Assembly: GCF_030295385.1 (NCBI RefSeq)
Contig: NZ_AP027079.1
Coordinates: forward strand, 2,046,001 to 2,110,000
Reading direction: 5' to 3'
DNA length: 64,000 bases
DNA from: Geothrix oryzae
GTDB lineage: Bacteria; Acidobacteriota; Holophagae; Holophagales; Holophagaceae
Position 1 is the first letter of the stretch, and each line of letters starts with the position of its first letter. Both the position numbers and the translations under genes were made by a program. Shown in pieces: positions 17,020-25,672 of this stretch. The notes under the pieces were generated by a model. The model was not told where the DNA came from, made no database searches, and saw only the letters and a list, made by a program, of their open reading frames with translations.

Positions 17020-18425
17020 CTCCGCGAACCCTCTACGACAAGATCTGGGACGAGCACCTGGTGGCCACCCGCGCCGACGGCACCAGCCTGCTCTACATCG
17101 ACCGGCACCTGGTCCACGAGGTCACCAGCCCGCAGGCCTTCGAAGGCCTGCGGGAAGCCCAGCGCCCGCTCCGCCGACCCAACGCCATCCTCTCCGTGGC
17201 CGACCACAATGTCCCCACCCTCCACCGGGAGAAGGGCATCGCCGACGAGACCTGCCGCCTTCAGGTCGAAGCCCTCGAGGCGAATGTGAAGGCCTACGGC
17301 GTACCCTACCTGCCCCTGCTCGACGACCGGCAGGGCATCGTCCATGTGGTGGGCCCGGAGCAGGGCTTCACCCTGCCCGGCACCACCATCGTCTGCGGCG
17401 ACAGCCACACCAGCACCCACGGCGCCTTCGGGGCCCTGGCCTTCGGCATCGGCACCAGCGAGGTCGAGCATGTGATGGCCACCCAGACCCTGCCGCAGCG
17501 GAAGTCGCGCAACCTGCGCGTGCGCTTCGAGGGCGCTCTGCCCCGGGGGCTCGGCGCCAAGGACCTGGCCCTGGCGCTGATCGGCCGCATCGGCACCGCC
17601 GGCGGCACCGGCCATGTCATGGAGTTCACCGGAGCCGCGGTCCGCGCCCTGTCCATGGAGGGCCGCATGACCCTCTGCAACATGAGCATCGAAGGCGGGG
17701 CGCGCTCCGGCCTGGTGGCTCCGGACGACACCACCTTCGCCTACCTGCACGGCCGGCCCATGGCCCCCCAAGGCGCCCTGTGGGACCAGGCCCTGGCCCA
17801 TTGGCGCGGCCTGGCCTACGAGGAGGGGGGGGTCTTCGACCGGGAAGTCGTGCTGGACATCTCGGAACTGGCTCCCCAGGTCACCTGGGGCACCAGTCCC
17901 CAGTGGGTGACGGACATCACCGGCCGCGTGCCCGATCCCGCCTCGGCGACCACGCCCGATGATCGGCAGGCCATGCTGCGCGCCCTTGACTACATGGATC
18001 TCCGGCCCGGCACGCCCATCGAGGAGATCGCCCTGCAGGCCGTCTTCATCGGCTCCTGCACCAACGGCCGCATCGAGGATCTCCGCGAGGCCGCCGCGGT
18101 GGCGAAGGGCCGCCGGGTCGCACCGGGCATCCGCGCCCTGGTGGTGCCGGGCTCGGGTCTGGTGAAGCGGCAGGCCGAGGCCGAGGGCCTGGACCGGATC
18201 TTCCTGGAGGCCGGCTTCGAGTGGCGCCAGCCCGGCTGCAGCATGTGCCTGGGCATGAACGAGGATCGCCTCGCCGAGGGCGTCCGCTGCGCCAGCACCA
18301 GCAACCGCAACTTCGAAGGCCGGCAGGGCCGCGGCAGCCGCACCCACCTGGTGAGTCCCGGCATGGCCGCCGCCGCGGCCGTGACGGGCCACTTCACCGA
18401 TGTGCGCCGATGGCTGGAGGCTTGA
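17016..18425 (+). CDS. leuC: 3-isopropylmalate dehydratase large subunit
   Basis: LeuC carries the [4Fe-4S] cluster of isopropylmalate isomerase, converting 2- to 3-isopropylmalate with LeuD. The 469-residue protein shows [20 protein letters not shown], the cluster cysteine in [13 protein letters not shown], and the CxxC pair in [11 protein letters not shown]. Length is normal for the bacterial type. Start overlaps lysR (ATGA); leuD follows after one base. Confidence 0.97.
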   Translation: MTPRTLYDKIWDEHLVATRADGTSLLYIDRHLVHEVTSPQAFEGLREAQRPLRRPNAILSVADHNVPTLHREKGIADETCRLQVEALEANVKAYGVPYLPLLDDRQGIVHVVGPEQGFTLPGTTIVCGDSHTSTHGAFGALAFGIGTSEVEHVMATQTLPQRKSRNLRVRFEGALPRGLGAKDLALALIGRIGTAGGTGHVMEFTGAAVRALSMEGRMTLCNMSIEGGARSGLVAPDDTTFAYLHGRPMAPQGALWDQALAHWRGLAYEEGGVFDREVVLDISELAPQVTWGTSPQWVTDITGRVPDPASATTPDDRQAMLRALDYMDLRPGTPIEEIALQAVFIGSCTNGRIEDLREAAAVAKGRRVAPGIRALVVPGSGLVKRQAEAEGLDRIFLEAGFEWRQPGCSMCLGMNEDRLAEGVRCASTSNRNFEGRQGRGSRTHLVSPGMAAAAAVTGHFTDVRRWLEA

Positions 18426-18426
18426 G

Positions 18427-19029
18427 ATGGAACCGTTCACCACCCTCACCGGCATCGCGGCGCCCCTGCTGCGCGCCAACATCGACACGGACCTCATCAT
18501 TCCCAAGCAGTTCCTGAAGACGCTGGTGCGCTCGGGCCTGGGCAAGAACCTCTTCCAGGAGATCCGGTACGACGCCCAAGGGCGGGAGCGCGCGGATTTC
18601 ATCTTGAACCAGGCACCCTACCGCCGCGCCTCGATCCTGCTCGCCGGGCCGAACTTCGGCTGCGGCTCCAGCCGCGAACACGCGCCCTGGGCCCTTAAGG
18701 ACTTCGGCATCCGCTCCATCCTGGCGCCCAGCTTCGCTGACATCTTCTTCACCAACTGCTTCGCCAACGGCCTCCTGCCGGCGATCCTCCCCATGGAGGC
18801 CCTAGAGGCCCTGGCGGCGGTCGAGGGCCCGCTGACCGTGGACCTCCCCGCCCAGCAGGTGCGCGGCGGCGGCCAGACCTTCGCCTTCGCCATCGAGCCT
18901 GCCCGCAAGGCCGTGCTGCTCGAAGGGCTCGACGAGATCCGGCGCACCGAGGCGAACCTGGCCGACATCGCCGCCTTCGAGGCCCGCCGGCGCGAAGAAG
19001 CGCCCTGGCTGGAGACCCGCGTGTCCTGA
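18427..19029 (+). CDS. leuD: 3-isopropylmalate dehydratase small subunit
   Basis: The 200-residue swivel-domain partner of LeuC. Landmarks are RANIDTDLIIPKQFLK near the N-terminus, GPNFGCGSSREHAPWAL (substrate-binding loop) and APSFADIFFTNCFANGLLP. The ATG at 18427 is one base past the leuC stop. It ends the lysR-leuCD operon; yicC begins 39 bases later on the same strand. Confidence 0.96.
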   Translation: MEPFTTLTGIAAPLLRANIDTDLIIPKQFLKTLVRSGLGKNLFQEIRYDAQGRERADFILNQAPYRRASILLAGPNFGCGSSREHAPWALKDFGIRSILAPSFADIFFTNCFANGLLPAILPMEALEALAAVEGPLTVDLPAQQVRGGGQTFAFAIEPARKAVLLEGLDEIRRTEANLADIAAFEARRREEAPWLETRVS

Positions 19030-19068
19030 GAGCAGGCTACCCTGGAAGGCCAACCTCCAGGATGCCGC

Positions 19069-19944
19069 ATGAAATCCATGACCGCCTTCGCCGAGATCGT
19101 CCGTCCCCTGGAGGCCGGGCAGCTGCGGCTCACGCTCCGCAGCGTCAACCACAAGGCCCTGGACCTCAGCCTGCGCCTGCCCCCCGCCCTGTTTCCCCTG
19201 GAGGCCGGGCTGCGCGCCCAGGTGCGCGAGGCCGCCCAGCGCGGGAAGCTGGACCTGGTGGTCGAGGTCCAAGACGAGCCCTCGCTGGAGCCCCGCATGA
19301 ACCGCGCCCTGCTGCGCGCCGTGGCCAAGGGCTGGCAGGAGGACGCGGAGTGGCTGAACCTGCCCTCCCTCACGGCCGAGGCCTTCTTCCGCCTGCCCGG
19401 GGCCTTCCAGTCCCCCGCGTCGGATCTCGGCGAACGGCTCCAGGCTCCGGTCCACGAGGCGCTGAAGGCCCTCCTGGAAGCCTGGAACGCGGGCCGGGCC
19501 CGCGAGGCGGAGCGGCTGCGCCCCTTCTTCGAGGACGGGCTGGCCCGGCTGCGCTCGCTGCGCGAGCGCCTCCAGGCCGAGGCGGAAACCCAGGCCGCCG
19601 AGCTTCCGGGCCTCTACCGCCAGCGCATCGAGCAGATCCTCGAGGACGCCCGCCTGGCCGGCCAGCTGCCCGCCGAGCGCCTGCTGGCCGAGGCCGGTGT
19701 GCTGGCCGAACGCCAGGATGTGCGGGAGGAGCTGACCCGGCTCGCCGCGCACCTGGACGACTTTGCGGAGCGGCTGGCGAAGGGCCGCCTCGAAGGCAAG
19801 GCCGTGGATGTGTGGTGCCAGGAGGTGCTGCGCGAGCTCAACACCACCGGCAGCAAGTGCAAGCGCATCGAGATGACCCGCGCCGTCATGGAGGCCAAGG
19901 GCGTCCTCGATCAGATCCGGGAGCAGTCCGCCAACCTGGAGTAG
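19069..19944 (+). CDS. yicC: YicC family endoribonuclease-like protein
   Basis: A 291-residue protein with the YicC N-terminal domain (MKSMTAFAE, then LRSVNHKALDLSLRLP) and the C-terminal DUF1770-type domain (LAAHLDDFAERL, then QEVLRELNTTGSKCKR). YicC proteins have been linked to RNA degradation and stationary-phase survival. The start is fixed by the family N-terminus. In many bacteria yicC precedes gmk and rpoZ; here it does not, and the next gene is convergent. Confidence 0.92.
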   Translation: MKSMTAFAEIVRPLEAGQLRLTLRSVNHKALDLSLRLPPALFPLEAGLRAQVREAAQRGKLDLVVEVQDEPSLEPRMNRALLRAVAKGWQEDAEWLNLPSLTAEAFFRLPGAFQSPASDLGERLQAPVHEALKALLEAWNAGRAREAERLRPFFEDGLARLRSLRERLQAEAETQAAELPGLYRQRIEQILEDARLAGQLPAERLLAEAGVLAERQDVREELTRLAAHLDDFAERLAKGRLEGKAVDVWCQEVLRELNTTGSKCKRIEMTRAVMEAKGVLDQIREQSANLE

Positions 19945-19950
19945 CCGCTC

Positions 19951-20847
19951 TCAGTGTTCTCCGTAGGTCTTCTCGCCGGCCGGGATCCGCACCTTCAGCT
20001 GGTTCTGCTTCGGGGGCAGCGGACAGGTGGCGAAGGGCGTGAAGGCGCAGGGCGGGTTGACGGCCCGGTTGAAGTCGAGGACAAGCTTCCCGTCCTTGGG
20101 CGGATCGGCGTAGAGGAAACGCCCCGCAGGATAGGTTTCGGCGCCGGCCGTGCCATCCCGGAAGATGAAGAAGAACTTCGAGTCCGGCCCGCCCTCCTGC
20201 ACGGGCTGCAGGGTGTAGGAGCGCCCCTTGAGCCGGAACCGCACCAGGCCGGGTGCAGGCATGGCTTCCGTGGTGCCGAGCACCGTGGGGATGGCCACGG
20301 TCCTGGGTGTGGGATAAGGCTTGAAGGTGGCCACGACCCGGTAGGCGGCATCCGGTGGAAAGGCGTCCACACCCTTGAATGCCTTGAGTGCCGGGTTGGC
20401 GGTGTCCTTCACCCGGACGGCGTAGCGGTCGCCGCGGCGGATGACATGGAAGCGCAGCGTCCCTGCCCGCAGGACATCCGGCTCGCCTTCCGCATCCGTG
20501 CGCAGGGGGGTCTCCTCCACGGTTTTCCCGCGGAGGGTCACTCCGGCGCCGGGCTCGGCGCGGAAGGTCACGCGGCCCTGATCCAGCCGGAAGACGCCGA
20601 CCCGGGACGGCACACCGCTCGGCAGGACCACGGGAAGGCCCGCCTCCGATCCCGCCTCGTTCGCCCCCTCCTTCAGGAAGTGCAGCCCCACCAGGCTGAG
20701 CCACCCTTCCTCCGCCGACAGGGAACGGAATCGCTCGGCCCGCCAGCTCTGGTGGGCCGCAACGAACTCGGCAGGCGCCTGGGCCAGAAGACCGGGAGCC
20801 GCGAGGAGGAGGGGGATGGATCTCAGGATCTGGGGTGCATGAAGCAT
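19951..20847 (-). CDS. DUF1684 domain protein, predicted exported
   Basis: A 298-residue protein with a hydrophobic N-terminus (about residues 8-23, ending LLAQA) that looks like a signal peptide. The body matches DUF1684: GWLSLVGLHFLKEG near the start, the Phe/Tyr-rich DSKFFFIFRDG, and the C-terminal signature NPPCAFTPFATCPLPP. Function is unknown in the family. The ATG at 20847 has GGAG about 9 bases upstream and lies 13 bases after the stop of the gene before it, so both are probably in one transcript. Confidence 0.85.
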   Translation of the reverse strand: MLHAPQILRSIPLLLAAPGLLAQAPAEFVAAHQSWRAERFRSLSAEEGWLSLVGLHFLKEGANEAGSEAGLPVVLPSGVPSRVGVFRLDQGRVTFRAEPGAGVTLRGKTVEETPLRTDAEGEPDVLRAGTLRFHVIRRGDRYAVRVKDTANPALKAFKGVDAFPPDAAYRVVATFKPYPTPRTVAIPTVLGTTEAMPAPGLVRFRLKGRSYTLQPVQEGGPDSKFFFIFRDGTAGAETYPAGRFLYADPPKDGKLVLDFNRAVNPPCAFTPFATCPLPPKQNQLKVRIPAGEKTYGEH

Positions 20848-20860
20848 GGGTCGGCTCCAG

Positions 20861-21718
20861 TCAGGGTTCGTAGGAGAGGTCCATGGCGCCCTTCCAGACG
20901 CCGAAGAGCCGGGTGCGGGTCCAGTCCTCCGCGTTGGGCCGCAGGCGGCGCAGGCGGCGGGAGAGGAACCACACGGAACCATCCTTCAGGCGAACCTCGT
21001 CATAGGGCGCCAGGCGGACCTTCGCCATGTCCTCGGGATCGATCTTCCCGGGGAACGCGGCCCAGGCCCATCGCGCGGCGGCCAGGCCCTCGGCCCAGGC
21101 GCGGCTCTCCATCAGCCCGGGATCCGTCGCCACCCGCAGGCCGGCGATGCCCGCGGGTCCGTGGATGAAGCCGGCGGACCTGGCGAGCGTCGTCCCCCGG
21201 CGCAGGAAGGGGCCGCTACCCGGCACGCGCCACCGCGAGAGCTGCGCCGGAAGATCCGCCTGACGGGCCTTGAAGCGAAGCTCCAGAGTGTCTGGATCGA
21301 TCACCCGGGAGTGCCCTTCCAGCCGCGTCAGGTTCGCTGCGAGCGCCGCGGCGAGCCTCCCGGCGTCGAGCAGTTTTCCATCCTGCATCCTCCAGCCGGG
21401 GATCACCGACAACCGCCAGCGGCGGCCGTGGCGGCTGCCCTGGAGCCCGGAGAGCAGCTGGCCCGCCCATCCCCCCTCCGGCCCCCTCTCCAGCAGCGTG
21501 AGGTCGGACTGGGTGGCCAGGAAGGCTTCCAGCTTTTCCCCGGCGGGCAGAAGCGCCTCAAGGACCACCTCGTCCTCCCCGTACTCCGGCCGGGCGGGCA
21601 CGAAGAGCGCCTGCCCGGGCGTCAGGGGTACCGGCACGAGGGTGTCCTGGTACCACAGGTACCCGGCGATGCCCGCTGCGATCAGTGCCAGGGCGGCAAA
21701 GAGGAGGCGACCCTTCAT
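20861..21718 (-). CDS. Hypothetical exported protein, possibly a shortened solute-binding protein
   Basis: A 285-residue protein with an N-terminal hydrophobic segment (about 5-22) that may be a signal anchor. Mid-protein features, including GRLAAALAANLTRL, a PDTLELRFK strand and GSGPFLRRG, resemble pieces of family 5 extracellular solute-binding proteins (dipeptide type), but the protein is roughly half their length. That relation is tentative. ATG at 21718 is chosen because the family-like signal peptide starts there. It is 10 bases after the threonine aldolase gene. Confidence 0.65.
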   Translation of the reverse strand: MKGRLLFAALALIAAGIAGYLWYQDTLVPVPLTPGQALFVPARPEYGEDEVVLEALLPAGEKLEAFLATQSDLTLLERGPEGGWAGQLLSGLQGSRHGRRWRLSVIPGWRMQDGKLLDAGRLAAALAANLTRLEGHSRVIDPDTLELRFKARQADLPAQLSRWRVPGSGPFLRRGTTLARSAGFIHGPAGIAGLRVATDPGLMESRAWAEGLAAARWAWAAFPGKIDPEDMAKVRLAPYDEVRLKDGSVWFLSRRLRRLRPNAEDWTRTRLFGVWKGAMDLSYEP

Positions 21719-21728
21719 GGTTCTCCCT

Positions 21729-22757
21729 TCAAGCGGTGCGAAGCAGGTGGGCCAGCGGTTCGAGGCGGCGCAGCGCCTCCTCGATGTCGGCCATCTCCAG
21801 GTCGCGGTGCGGGATGAAGCGGACGGCCGATCCCACGGGCAGGGCCCGAACGCCGACTCCTTCCAGCGCCGCCAGGGCCGCGGGCGCGTCCGGTACGGGC
21901 ACCAGCAGGATGTTGGTCTCGGGAACCGGCGCGGCGACGCCGAAGCCGCGCAGCCCCTCCGCGAGACGACGGGTCTTGGCATGGTCCTCGGCGATCCGGG
22001 GCAGGTAGTCCAGGGCCACCAGCCCGGCCGCGCCCACGACGCCGCCCTGGCGCACACCGCCGCCCAGCATCTTGCGCAGGCGCCGCGCGTCGGCGATGGC
22101 CGCCCGCGATCCCGCCAGCAGCGAACCCATGGGGGCGCCCAGGCCTTTGCTGAGGCAGACCTGCACGGTATCCACGCCTTCCGCCAGCGCCGAGGGCGGA
22201 AGCCCCAGGGCCGCCGCCGCGTGCCAGATCCGCGCGCCATCCAGGTGCACCGCCAGCTTCGCGGCCTTGGCAGCGGCCACCAGGGCGCGATGCTCGGCCT
22301 GGGGCGTCACGGCTCCGCCCGCGAAGTTGTGCGTGTTCTCCAGGCAGAGCAGCGTCGTGCGCAATGAATAGTAGGGGCCGGGAGCCCCGGCGGCCTTCGT
22401 CACCTGGGCGGGCGTGGGCCGGCCGGGACCGCCCTCCCAGGCCAGGGCCTCAGGCATGCCGCCCGCCAGCCAGGCCCCCGTGCCCAGTTCCGCGCCCAGC
22501 ACATGGGCCTGGGCCGGCGCCAGGAACCGGTCGCCGCGCTTCAGGTGGAGCATCAGTCCGATGAGGTTGCCCATGCAGCCTGAAGGCACCCACAGGGCCG
22601 CCTCCAGCCCCAGCAGGTCGGCCACGCGACCCTCCAGCCGGGCCAGGGTGGGATCCTGCTCCAGCACATCGTCGCCCACTTCCGCGGCGGCCATGGCGGC
22701 GCGCATCTCCTTTGAAGGCTGGGTCACGGTGTCGGAGCGGAGGTCGATGGGTCGCAT
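21729..22757 (-). CDS. ltaE: Threonine aldolase, low-specificity
   Basis: A PLP-dependent fold-type I enzyme that cleaves threonine or allo-threonine to glycine and acetaldehyde. The 342-residue protein begins with [18 protein letters not shown], typical of the family, has the [12 protein letters not shown] turn and [16 protein letters not shown] (PLP Asp-Arg), and the Schiff-base lysine in [17 protein letters not shown] at 22757 is chosen; an in-frame TTG at 22769 is an alternative, and neither has a strong Shine-Dalgarno. It is divergent from a small regulator across a large palindrome. Confidence 0.93.
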   Translation of the reverse strand: MRPIDLRSDTVTQPSKEMRAAMAAAEVGDDVLEQDPTLARLEGRVADLLGLEAALWVPSGCMGNLIGLMLHLKRGDRFLAPAQAHVLGAELGTGAWLAGGMPEALAWEGGPGRPTPAQVTKAAGAPGPYYSLRTTLLCLENTHNFAGGAVTPQAEHRALVAAAKAAKLAVHLDGARIWHAAAALGLPPSALAEGVDTVQVCLSKGLGAPMGSLLAGSRAAIADARRLRKMLGGGVRQGGVVGAAGLVALDYLPRIAEDHAKTRRLAEGLRGFGVAAPVPETNILLVPVPDAPAALAALEGVGVRALPVGSAVRFIPHRDLEMADIEEALRRLEPLAHLLRTA

Positions 22758-22793
22758 GGGGAGATTCAATCACGGGCCCCGGCTTTTGGGTTG

Positions 22794-22826
22794 ACGAAAC
22801 AAGTTTGTATTGCAAACTTGTTTCGT
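22794..22826. promoter_or_regulatory. Operator with 14-bp perfect inverted arms over the regulator start
   Basis: ACGAAACAAGTTTG (22794-22807) and CAAACTTGTTTCGT (22813-22826) are perfect inverted arms around a 5-base spacer. TTGACG (22791-22796), a possible -35, overlaps the left edge, and the right arm runs into the likely GTG start of the regulator at 22825. A dimeric wHTH protein bound here would autoregulate and could also affect the divergent aldolase gene, whose start is 37 bases away. Confidence 0.8.
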
Positions 22827-23148
22827 GACTAAAGCCGGAACCACCTCCAAGGCCATCCTCAGCCTCGATCGCATGGTCCACGAACCCGCCCGCCTGGCGA
22901 TCCTCACCGTCCTGGCGGCGGCGGAGGAGGTGGGCTTCCTCTTCCTTCAGCGGGTCACCGGCCTGAGCAAGGGCAACCTCTCCAGCCACACCCAGAAGCT
23001 GGAGGGGGCCGGCTACCTCGAGACGGTCAAGGCCTTCCAGGGCCGCATTCCCGTCACCAGCTTCCGCATCACGGAGGATGGGCGGACGGCCCTCAGGGCC
23101 TATCACAAGCAGCTGCGGGCCCTGTTGCCCGAGGAAGGCAGGCGATGA
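22825..23148 (+). CDS. Winged-helix transcriptional regulator (HTH_34 type)
   Basis: A 107-residue single-domain DNA-binding protein: ILSLDRMVHEPARLAILTVL leads into the recognition helix region TGLSKGNLSSHTQKLEGAGYL, and the wing is TSFRITEDGRTAL. Proteins of this type usually repress small membrane-protein operons. The GTG at 22825 lies inside the operator palindrome and lacks a Shine-Dalgarno, so the message may be leaderless; ATG at 22873 would cut the first helix. Its stop overlaps the next gene by 4 bases (ATGA). Confidence 0.85.
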   Translation: MTKAGTTSKAILSLDRMVHEPARLAILTVLAAAEEVGFLFLQRVTGLSKGNLSSHTQKLEGAGYLETVKAFQGRIPVTSFRITEDGRTALRAYHKQLRALLPEEGRR

Positions 23149-23885
23149 GCGGGATCGATCTCGAGAAGCTGGAAGCGCTCACCCACGATTATGCCGAATT
23201 CGATTCCCGGAAGAGCGGCCTCGCCACGGCGCTCGGCGGAGCGATGGCCCTGCTCATGACCCTGCATGTGTTCTCCCATGCCACGAGAACCCTCCTCGGT
23301 CCCTGGTGGCGCCTCCAGGCCATCCTGATCTTCCTCATGCCCCTGCTCTGGCTTCCCCTGAAGCAGCTGCTCTTCCATTGGCTCTACCGCGGGCTGGGCC
23401 CCGTGAAGGCGCTTCAGGATGCGGCGCACGAACAGAGGAAGTGGCGCTGGATCTTCGCCATCGCCCTGATCCTGATGACCTTCCAGACCCTCGTCCTCGT
23501 TGGTTTCGTGAGCGGGTATGCAGGCGTTCTCCAGCACCCGGAAACCATCCAGCAGCTGCCGGCGAGGCTGCCTTCCCTCTGGATGTCCTGGCTGTGGGTC
23601 GCGGCCCTCCCGTGGCTCTACCTGCTGCTGGCCCCCTGGTGGATCAAGGGGGTGGAGGAGGCCCGCGCCTACCTCGTCCTCGTCGGTCAGGGCGTGATCT
23701 GGATCGCCTTCGGATTCAACCAGGCAGGGGCGAACATCGACCAGGCGACCCGGGGCTGGATGCTTCCGGTCTTCCTGGGAATCCAGCTCGGCGTCTTCGT
23801 CTGGGCCCTCCGGACGATCCGGCGAGGCTGGAAGGAGCACCGCGAGTACCTGGCCATTCTCCAAGCCCTTCCTCGGGAATCCTGA
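23145..23885 (+). CDS. Membrane protein paired with the HTH_34 regulator
   Basis: A 246-residue inner-membrane protein with about six hydrophobic segments: roughly residues 28-48, 55-75, 105-128, 145-165, 175-195 and 205-225. The N-terminal 25 residues are charged and cytoplasmic. I recognise no named family; a regulator followed by a membrane protein is a common arrangement for such HTH_34 proteins. The ATG overlaps the regulator stop, so the two are co-translated and presumably co-regulated through the palindrome at 22794-22826. Confidence 0.75.
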   Translation: MSGIDLEKLEALTHDYAEFDSRKSGLATALGGAMALLMTLHVFSHATRTLLGPWWRLQAILIFLMPLLWLPLKQLLFHWLYRGLGPVKALQDAAHEQRKWRWIFAIALILMTFQTLVLVGFVSGYAGVLQHPETIQQLPARLPSLWMSWLWVAALPWLYLLLAPWWIKGVEEARAYLVLVGQGVIWIAFGFNQAGANIDQATRGWMLPVFLGIQLGVFVWALRTIRRGWKEHREYLAILQALPRES

Positions 23886-23922
23886 CCGCTCTGGCACACT
23901 GGTTCTTTGCGCCGGAGCTTGA

Positions 23923-24804
23923 ATGAACCTGTTGCACGCCATCCTCCTGGGTCTGATCCAGGGCCTGACGGAATTCCTGCCCGTCTCCTCCACCGCGCAC
24001 CTCACGCTGGCCGAGCACCTGATGTTCGGGGGTCGCCCCATGCCGCTGGCCTTCGATGTGCTGCTCCACGGGGGCACCCTCATCGCGCTGATGGTCTATT
24101 TCCGCCGCGAGCTGGTGCAGCTGGTGATGGGCTGCCTGGGACGGGATGCCGAGGGTCGCAAGCTGGCCTTCTGGCTGTTCCTGGCCATGATCCCCACGGG
24201 CATTTTCGGGTTGGCCACCCGCGGGGTGAAGGAAGCCGCCAAGGAGCACCTCTGGGTCTATGGGATCGGCCTCCTCTGCACATCGGGCCTGCTCTTCCTC
24301 GCCAACCGGATGAGCCGCGAGCGCAACAACATGCTCAGCGAGGATCAGGCCGGCCGGGGCATCGGCGACCTGCGGGCCTCGGACGCGCTGGCCGTCGGCA
24401 CCATCCAGGGCCTCGGCGGGGGTTTCGGCCTGTCCCGCTCGGGCTCCACCATCGCCATGGGCGTGTTCCAGGGCCTGCGCCTGCCGGCCTCGGCCCGCTT
24501 CAGCTTCCTCCTCGGCATGCCCACCATCGCCGCGGCCGCCGTGGTGGAACTCCGCGGCCTGCTCAAGCCCCTGTTCAAGCACCAGCCCCTGCCTGCGGAG
24601 CTGGCCTTCCCCGCCGGGTCGGCGGCTCCCGGGCTGCTGTGCGTGGCCGGCGTGCTTGCCGCGGCTATCTCGGGCTACCTGGCCATCGGCCTCCTGGATC
24701 GCTTCACCCGCAAGCCGCGGCTCAACGGGTTCGCCCTCTACTGCCTGGGCCTGGGCCTGGTGATGCTGGTCCTGGGCGGCACGGGCGCCCTCAACCACCA
24801 CTGA
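23923..24804 (+). CDS. uppP: Undecaprenyl-diphosphatase (bacitracin resistance protein)
   Basis: UppP/BacA dephosphorylates undecaprenyl diphosphate on the periplasmic face, recycling the lipid carrier for peptidoglycan and other polymers. The 293-residue integral membrane protein has both hallmark motifs: GLIQGLTEFLPVSSTAHL at residues 10-27, and GGGFGLSRSGSTIA near 165-178. About eight membrane helices are expected and visible as hydrophobic runs. It stands as a single gene before the ABC exporter operon. Confidence 0.96.
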   Translation: MNLLHAILLGLIQGLTEFLPVSSTAHLTLAEHLMFGGRPMPLAFDVLLHGGTLIALMVYFRRELVQLVMGCLGRDAEGRKLAFWLFLAMIPTGIFGLATRGVKEAAKEHLWVYGIGLLCTSGLLFLANRMSRERNNMLSEDQAGRGIGDLRASDALAVGTIQGLGGGFGLSRSGSTIAMGVFQGLRLPASARFSFLLGMPTIAAAAVVELRGLLKPLFKHQPLPAELAFPAGSAAPGLLCVAGVLAAAISGYLAIGLLDRFTRKPRLNGFALYCLGLGLVMLVLGGTGALNHH

Positions 24805-24910
24805 AGGCGCGGGCCGCGCCGTTCGCCGGCCCGTATCCTCCGTTCGCCGGTCTGGCCCAGAGCCCCCCGGATTCGTGGCCTAGACTTGGGCTTTCCCATC
24901 CGGAGGCCCG

Positions 24911-25672
24911 GTGATCCAGCTGAACGAGGTCCACAAATCCTTCACCGTGAAGGACCGGAAGACCCGCGTCACCAAGCGCATCGATGCGGTGCGCGGCATC
25001 TCGCTGCAGGTGAATCCCGGCGAGATCTACGGCCTGCTCGGGCCTAACGGCGCCGGGAAGTCCACCACCTTGCGGATGATCGCGGGCCTCATGGATCCCG
25101 ATGGCGGATCCATCCATGTCTGCGGTCTCGACACCCGGGTGAAGCCCGAGGCAGTGCGCGGCTGTCTGGGGTACCTCAGCACGGACATGGGCGTCTACAC
25201 CCGCTTCACGCCCCGCGAACTGCTGCGGATCTTCGGCGAGTTCCAGGATGTGGATCCGGTGACCGCCGAACGCCGGGGCATGCACCTGCTCGAGAAGCTC
25301 CACCTGGCGGATTTCGCGGATGTGAAGATGGAGGGCTTCTCCTCGGGTCAGAAGCAGAAGGTGAGCATCGCCCGGGCCCTGCTGCACGATCCCAAGGTGG
25401 TGATCTTCGATGAGCCCACCACCGGCCTCGATGTGCTCACCGCCAAGACCGTGCTGGACCTGCTCCGCATCATGCGCGAGGAGGGCCGCACCGTGATCGT
25501 GTCCACCCATGTCATGCCCATGGTCGAGGAGATCTGCGACCGCGTGGGCATCATCTTCGACGGCCGGCTGCACGGAGACGCGCCGCCACACGAGATCCTG
25601 CAGAGCCGACGCGCCAAGACCCTCGACGAGGTCTTCTTCCAGCTCGCAGCCGAATCCGAGGGAGGCAACTGA
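24911..25672 (+). CDS. ABC transporter ATP-binding protein (NatA type)
   Basis: A 253-residue ATPase of an ABC-2 exporter, similar to Na+ exporter NatA. Walker A is GPNGAGKST near residues 41-49, the signature is FSSGQKQKVS near 138-147, and Walker B is VVIFDEPTTGLD. The GTG start at 24911 has GGAGG 8 bases upstream. It overlaps the permease gene by one base (TGATG), so the two form the exporter. Substrate (Na+, drug or lipid) cannot be settled. Confidence 0.92.
   Translation: MIQLNEVHKSFTVKDRKTRVTKRIDAVRGISLQVNPGEIYGLLGPNGAGKSTTLRMIAGLMDPDGGSIHVCGLDTRVKPEAVRGCLGYLSTDMGVYTRFTPRELLRIFGEFQDVDPVTAERRGMHLLEKLHLADFADVKMEGFSSGQKQKVSIARALLHDPKVVIFDEPTTGLDVLTAKTVLDLLRIMREEGRTVIVSTHVMPMVEEICDRVGIIFDGRLHGDAPPHEILQSRRAKTLDEVFFQLAAESEGGN

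Noticed and set aside
24080-24801. Large minus-strand frames opposite uppP and the exporter genes
   Set aside because: They lack family motifs and ribosome sites, and lie entirely under well-supported plus-strand genes.
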